Source: Pythium myriotylum (Eukaryota; Oomycota; Peronosporomycetes; Pythiales; Pythiaceae). Taken from it: DNA of 64,000 bases. The stretch covers positions 62,001-126,000 of the forward strand of contig JALJCQ010000029.1 of NCBI GenBank assembly GCA_023091665.1, read 5' to 3'. The notes below the pieces were generated by a model. That model saw only the letters and a list, made by a program, of their open reading frames with translations. It did no database searches and had not been told where the DNA came from. Both the position numbers and the translations under genes were made by a program. Each line of letters starts with the position of its first letter. Position 1 is the first letter of the stretch. Positions 62,201-64,000 of this stretch are shown here, one piece after another.

Positions 62201-62943
62201 ATAGACGCTTTGGTCTTACACGGTACAGGGTCACACTTCTCCTTGAGTGTGCGGGTCGGGTCTCCTTCGCTTGCGCAAATGCCACCGTTCGAAGCCGGAA
62301 CCTTGATGCCAAGCACTTGGGTCTTGTAGTACGTGCCATGCCCGTCGTCTTCGCAGTCGGACCACTTGGTTGGATCAACATCGTCAAGAACGCAGTTCAC
62401 TGGGGCTGGAGTCGGCGCCGGTGTAGTTGGAGAAGGAGTAGTCGCTTCGGGGGTTGTTGGGGTAGGCGTTGTTGGCGATGGCGTCGTCACTTCCGGAGTG
62501 GTAGGCGATGGCGTTGTAGCGTCAGGTGTCGTGGGTGTCGGCGTCGATGGGGAAGGAGTGGTAGCTTCCGGAGTCGTCGGAGAGGGTGTCGTCGGCGACG
62601 GAGTGGAAGGCGACGGCGTGGTAGCTTCCGGAGTCGTCGGGGATGGAGTCACTGGAGACGGCGTGGTAGCTTCCGGAGTCGTCGGAGAGGGTGTCGTCGG
62701 CGACGGAGTGGTAGGCGACGGCGTGGTAGCTTCCGGAGTAGTCGGAGTAGGCGTTGTCGGGCTCGGGGTTGTCGGAGAAGGAGTTGCAGGCGATGGTGTC
62801 GTAGCGTCCGGGGTTGTCGGAGCTGGGGTGGTCGGTGCTGGCGTCGTCGGTGCCGGCGTTCCGTACGTGCACGTAGCCGTGCCCGTAGCCGAGACGGTCG
62901 CAATGGCCGAAGCCGTCAACAAAATCACGCTTGCTACCTTCAT
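59233..62943 (-). CDS. Large secreted adhesin-like protein: Thr-Pro stalk, 15 TSP1-like repeats, two PAN modules
   Basis: 1236 residues. Signal peptide (MKVASVILLTASAIATVSA), TCTYGTP, then a Thr/Pro/Ser/Glu stalk (TTPEATTPSPTTPSP type) to about residue 180. Fifteen ~60-residue repeats follow, with pattern D-x-G-x-WYKSRVLGI, YGGTCP.E, then C-D-P-V-P-C. Each has the Cys spacing and GG-x-CP core of thrombospondin type 1 repeats; the first keeps W-S-D-C, later ones have replaced the Trp. Then two PAN/Apple modules (CCDTCSSTAGCTGFVFF and ACCQKCKSTSGCKAFNF). A multidomain extracellular matrix or adhesion protein of the oomycete wall or spore coat is the likely role. One continuous exon. Confidence 0.92.
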   Translation of the reverse strand: MKVASVILLTASAIATVSATGTATCTYGTPAPTTPAPTTPAPTTPDATTPSPATPSPTTPSPTTPTPTTPEATTPSPTTPSPTTPSPTTPEATTPSPVTPSPTTPEATTPSPSTPSPTTPSPTTPEATTPSPSTPTPTTPDATTPSPTTPEVTTPSPTTPTPTTPEATTPSPTTPAPTPAPVNCVLDDVDPTKWSDCEDDGHGTYYKTQVLGIKVPASNGGICASEGDPTRTLKEKCDPVPCKTKASIDDKGPYSECMDVGSGWYKFRVLGIAEEAKYGGTCPDEADSSRQDSAKCDPVNCKIKDPKDDNSEFGACQDTGNGWVKYRVLGIESGPLYGGTCPGEDDPSRQDSATCTAVNCVVKTHDQEKGPFGDCVDNGNGWFKSRVLGIFTKEEYGGTCPSEDDPSRQDVVKCDPVPCTIKTREEDTTTPYGDCMFDGVNSWYRSRVLAVKDREKYGGTCPADTDSSRLDRVKCDPVPCKINTHEEDKGTYGECEDTGNGWYKSRVLGISQAALYGGTCPDENDPSRKDSVLCPGVPCELDLNGVDYGDCVKDTNGKYVKSKVLRVSKDALYGGTCPSEAERTLTAACDAVDCTYNNKDTENGPFSECKDDGTNHWFKTRVFQVTAEAKYGGNCPTDEQRTQRVACDPVPCTVKSHTEDDGAYNDCVDTGNGWFKSRELGIAKEAVYGGSCPAPADRMDVQPCDAVNCVLLTSAEDKVSQFGACEDNGSGVWYKKRVLGIKTAALYGGTCPSESATTREDSVKCDPVPCVVKTPAQDDGLYGSCADDGSGVWYKSRVLGIASPAQYGGSCPDEKAPERQDRVKCDAVPCVVKTEQQDDKAFGPCTDNGKGVWYKSKVLDIQTPALYGGSCPSETDASRILSKVCDPVPCTYNTEAQDNGPYGPCADGGDGSWYKSKVLAVTSQALYGGSCPTDAERTVKQVCAKVNCEVKTIDEDKGPYGDCAPDATGKVWYKSRVLGIKTQPLNGGTACPPESARTDKVVCPAVNCIPYTINNDPGSYGTCQYSSTDKKWYQSKVLGIQTPAQYGGSCQTEAERTVKKECPDSIYCHPWSPSYETCKVNMAKCGANQGSLYNSGATIKTLTGVPASDCCDTCSSTAGCTGFVFFNDTKPAKTTCDLKWDSKLTGISIGSDIVIVPVTSPKAALCTYKENYKYSASGNIITPTTTVADIDACCQKCKSTSGCKAFNFKNNNGQCELRSSTASYLFNLDYKSGSPV
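62400..62865. repeat. 15-bp coding minisatellite (TTPxP) in large PAN gene
   Basis: Tandem 15-bp units encoding TTPSP, TTPEA and TTPAP; longer blocks (for example GCTTCCGGAGTCGTCGGAGA) recur at 62564 and 62669. Confidence 0.9.
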
Positions 62944-62972
62944 CGTCGCCGCCGATGTCGGTGAAAATGTGC

Positions 62973-62987
62973 AAATTGCGAAGTGAG
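62973..62987 (-). promoter_or_regulatory. Oomycete Inr/FPR core promoter of large adhesin gene
   Basis: Minus strand CTCACTTCGCAATTT, one mismatch from the CTCATTYYNCAWTTT consensus; 29 nt upstream of the ATG at 62943. Confidence 0.7.
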
Positions 62988-64000
62988 ACTTCGCCACTCA
63001 AAATCACTGAGACGGCATCTCTGTCAGACAAGAAAATATTGCGCTTGAAGTGGCCTCTCTGCCGCGACGAGCCAGTGAGGCAAGACGCTTTCACTGGCGA
63101 CTGCACCCAAAAGGATCGATACTAACAGCACGAACAGCCTCGCCAACTGAACTCTTAGTGGCCGGAAACTGTCCATAGACACGATGGAGATCGACGGCGG
63201 AATGAATCCAAGTCGGGATCCATCGGGACCGGCTATGTGCGATCGGATCCGGTCCCCATCTGACTTCTTGCACATAAACAAGCCGTCTCTGAGATCTCGA
63301 GGTGCTCTCTGCCATCGCCAAGATGGTGGCAGTAGCCAAAATGACAAGAAGGGATTGGCTGAAAATGACGCTTCGGTGGTCTTACGATCTTCACTTGTGG
63401 AGCTCGGTTCAGCGGCGCGGTCAGTTGGTAGATGACAACTGCTGACCTCCACACCTCTTCCGCCAGCGAAACGAGCCCGATAATGTATAAATCAGCCAGC
63501 ATAAGACGCTTCATGACCATCTGGGCTGGAGCGAAAGAGAGAGAGACGATCTAGTGAAGCCGCAAAACGAAAGCTCGGGCGTGGTCGCATCGTTGACGCT
63601 GTTCGAAGGGTCTGAAAGGTGTAGTGTATCATGTATTGTAGATATTTTAGATATTTTACGGATCAGTGTGCGAGAAGGCGAAATCCTTACGACAGGACGA
63701 GTGTAGCCATGTTGAGTAGTGTGATTTGTGTCCAGAGTCGCCGACCACACGTCACCAGCTGTGGCATCCATTAGTGCGGTCCAATTTGCTCGATTGCAAA
63801 ACACGCAACTTGAAAACAGATCCTCGCGTCCGTTGTCGAGTAGAGTATGGGCAGCTGTGGTCAGCAGCGAGCAAAATTTGTTTGCCCAGTCAACGGTCGA
63901 CAGACCGCGGCCGGATTACTCGTCTTCTGTGCCGTCATCACTGCTAGGCGGTCGTAAAAGCGAAAAATATCGCGCGTGACAAAAAAAAGAGGGTGTATCC
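62988..64000. other. Intergenic region to window end
   Basis: No recognisable gene. A TATAAAT-like stretch lies at about 63486. Frames of up to 142 codons on the minus strand lack any domain. Confidence 0.4.

Noticed and set aside
1..64000. tRNA and rRNA genes
   Set aside because: No cloverleaf with A and B boxes or rRNA core was recognised by reading; a tRNA or rRNA covariance search would settle it.

Overview
The window looks like nuclear DNA of an oomycete, probably a Pythium/Phytophthora-type species. Supporting points are single-exon or few-exon genes with very short GT-AG introns (57-92 bp), Inr/FPR-like core promoters (GCTCATT..CAATTT type) 20-50 nt upstream of several ATGs, secreted PAN/Apple proteins with long Thr-Pro-Ala repeats, a Crinkler-type kinase-like protein, a bZIP-like oomycete family protein, and a chromodomain Ty3/gypsy element. 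The genus cannot be fixed from sequence reading alone. Many long open frames here are antisense or frame shadows of GC-rich genes; starts given below are ATG codons chosen by homology between paralogues, signal peptides or promoter distance.

Layout. 0.7-13.6 kb: four TLC-domain (Lag1/ceramide-synthase-like) membrane protein genes. Three are close paralogues, two of them identical over 1,021 bp; the fourth is a diverged three-exon gene. Decayed non-LTR (LINE) RNase H fragments lie between them. 14.6-18.3 kb: a small unknown protein, then two tandem D-isomer-specific 2-hydroxyacid dehydrogenase genes with the same intron position. 18.4-24.0 kb: four genes on the minus strand for an unrecognised family of membrane proteins with a Gly-rich tail, three with an invariant 10-cysteine ectodomain. 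One of these has a 667-bp Mutator-like non-autonomous transposon sitting exactly in its signal-peptide codons. 24-27.7 kb: no convincing gene.

27.8-34.4 kb: a basic putative zinc-binding protein, a CAMSAP/Patronin-type CKK-domain protein (microtubule minus ends) and a CCDC93 homologue (CCC/Commander endosomal recycling). 35.5-40.7 kb: a young, apparently intact Ty3/gypsy chromodomain retrotransposon (291-bp LTRs with one difference seen, 5-bp target duplication). 41.3-41.9 kb: another LINE RNase H fragment. 42.9-45.2 kb: two secreted trypsin-like proteases. 45.4-49.8 kb: three intron-containing genes for an unknown protein, a bZIP-like protein and a coiled-coil protein. 50.5-51.3, 56.9-58.2 and 59.2-62.9 kb: three secreted PAN/Apple proteins with mucin-like Thr-Pro stalks; the largest also has 15 TSP1-like repeats. 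Between them are alkyl-dihydroxyacetone-phosphate synthase (ether lipids) and a Crinkler-type kinase-like gene.

Functionally the window mixes housekeeping lipid, endosome and cytoskeleton genes with fast-evolving families of surface and secreted proteins. Those families show tandem duplication, gene conversion, repeat expansion and transposon damage.
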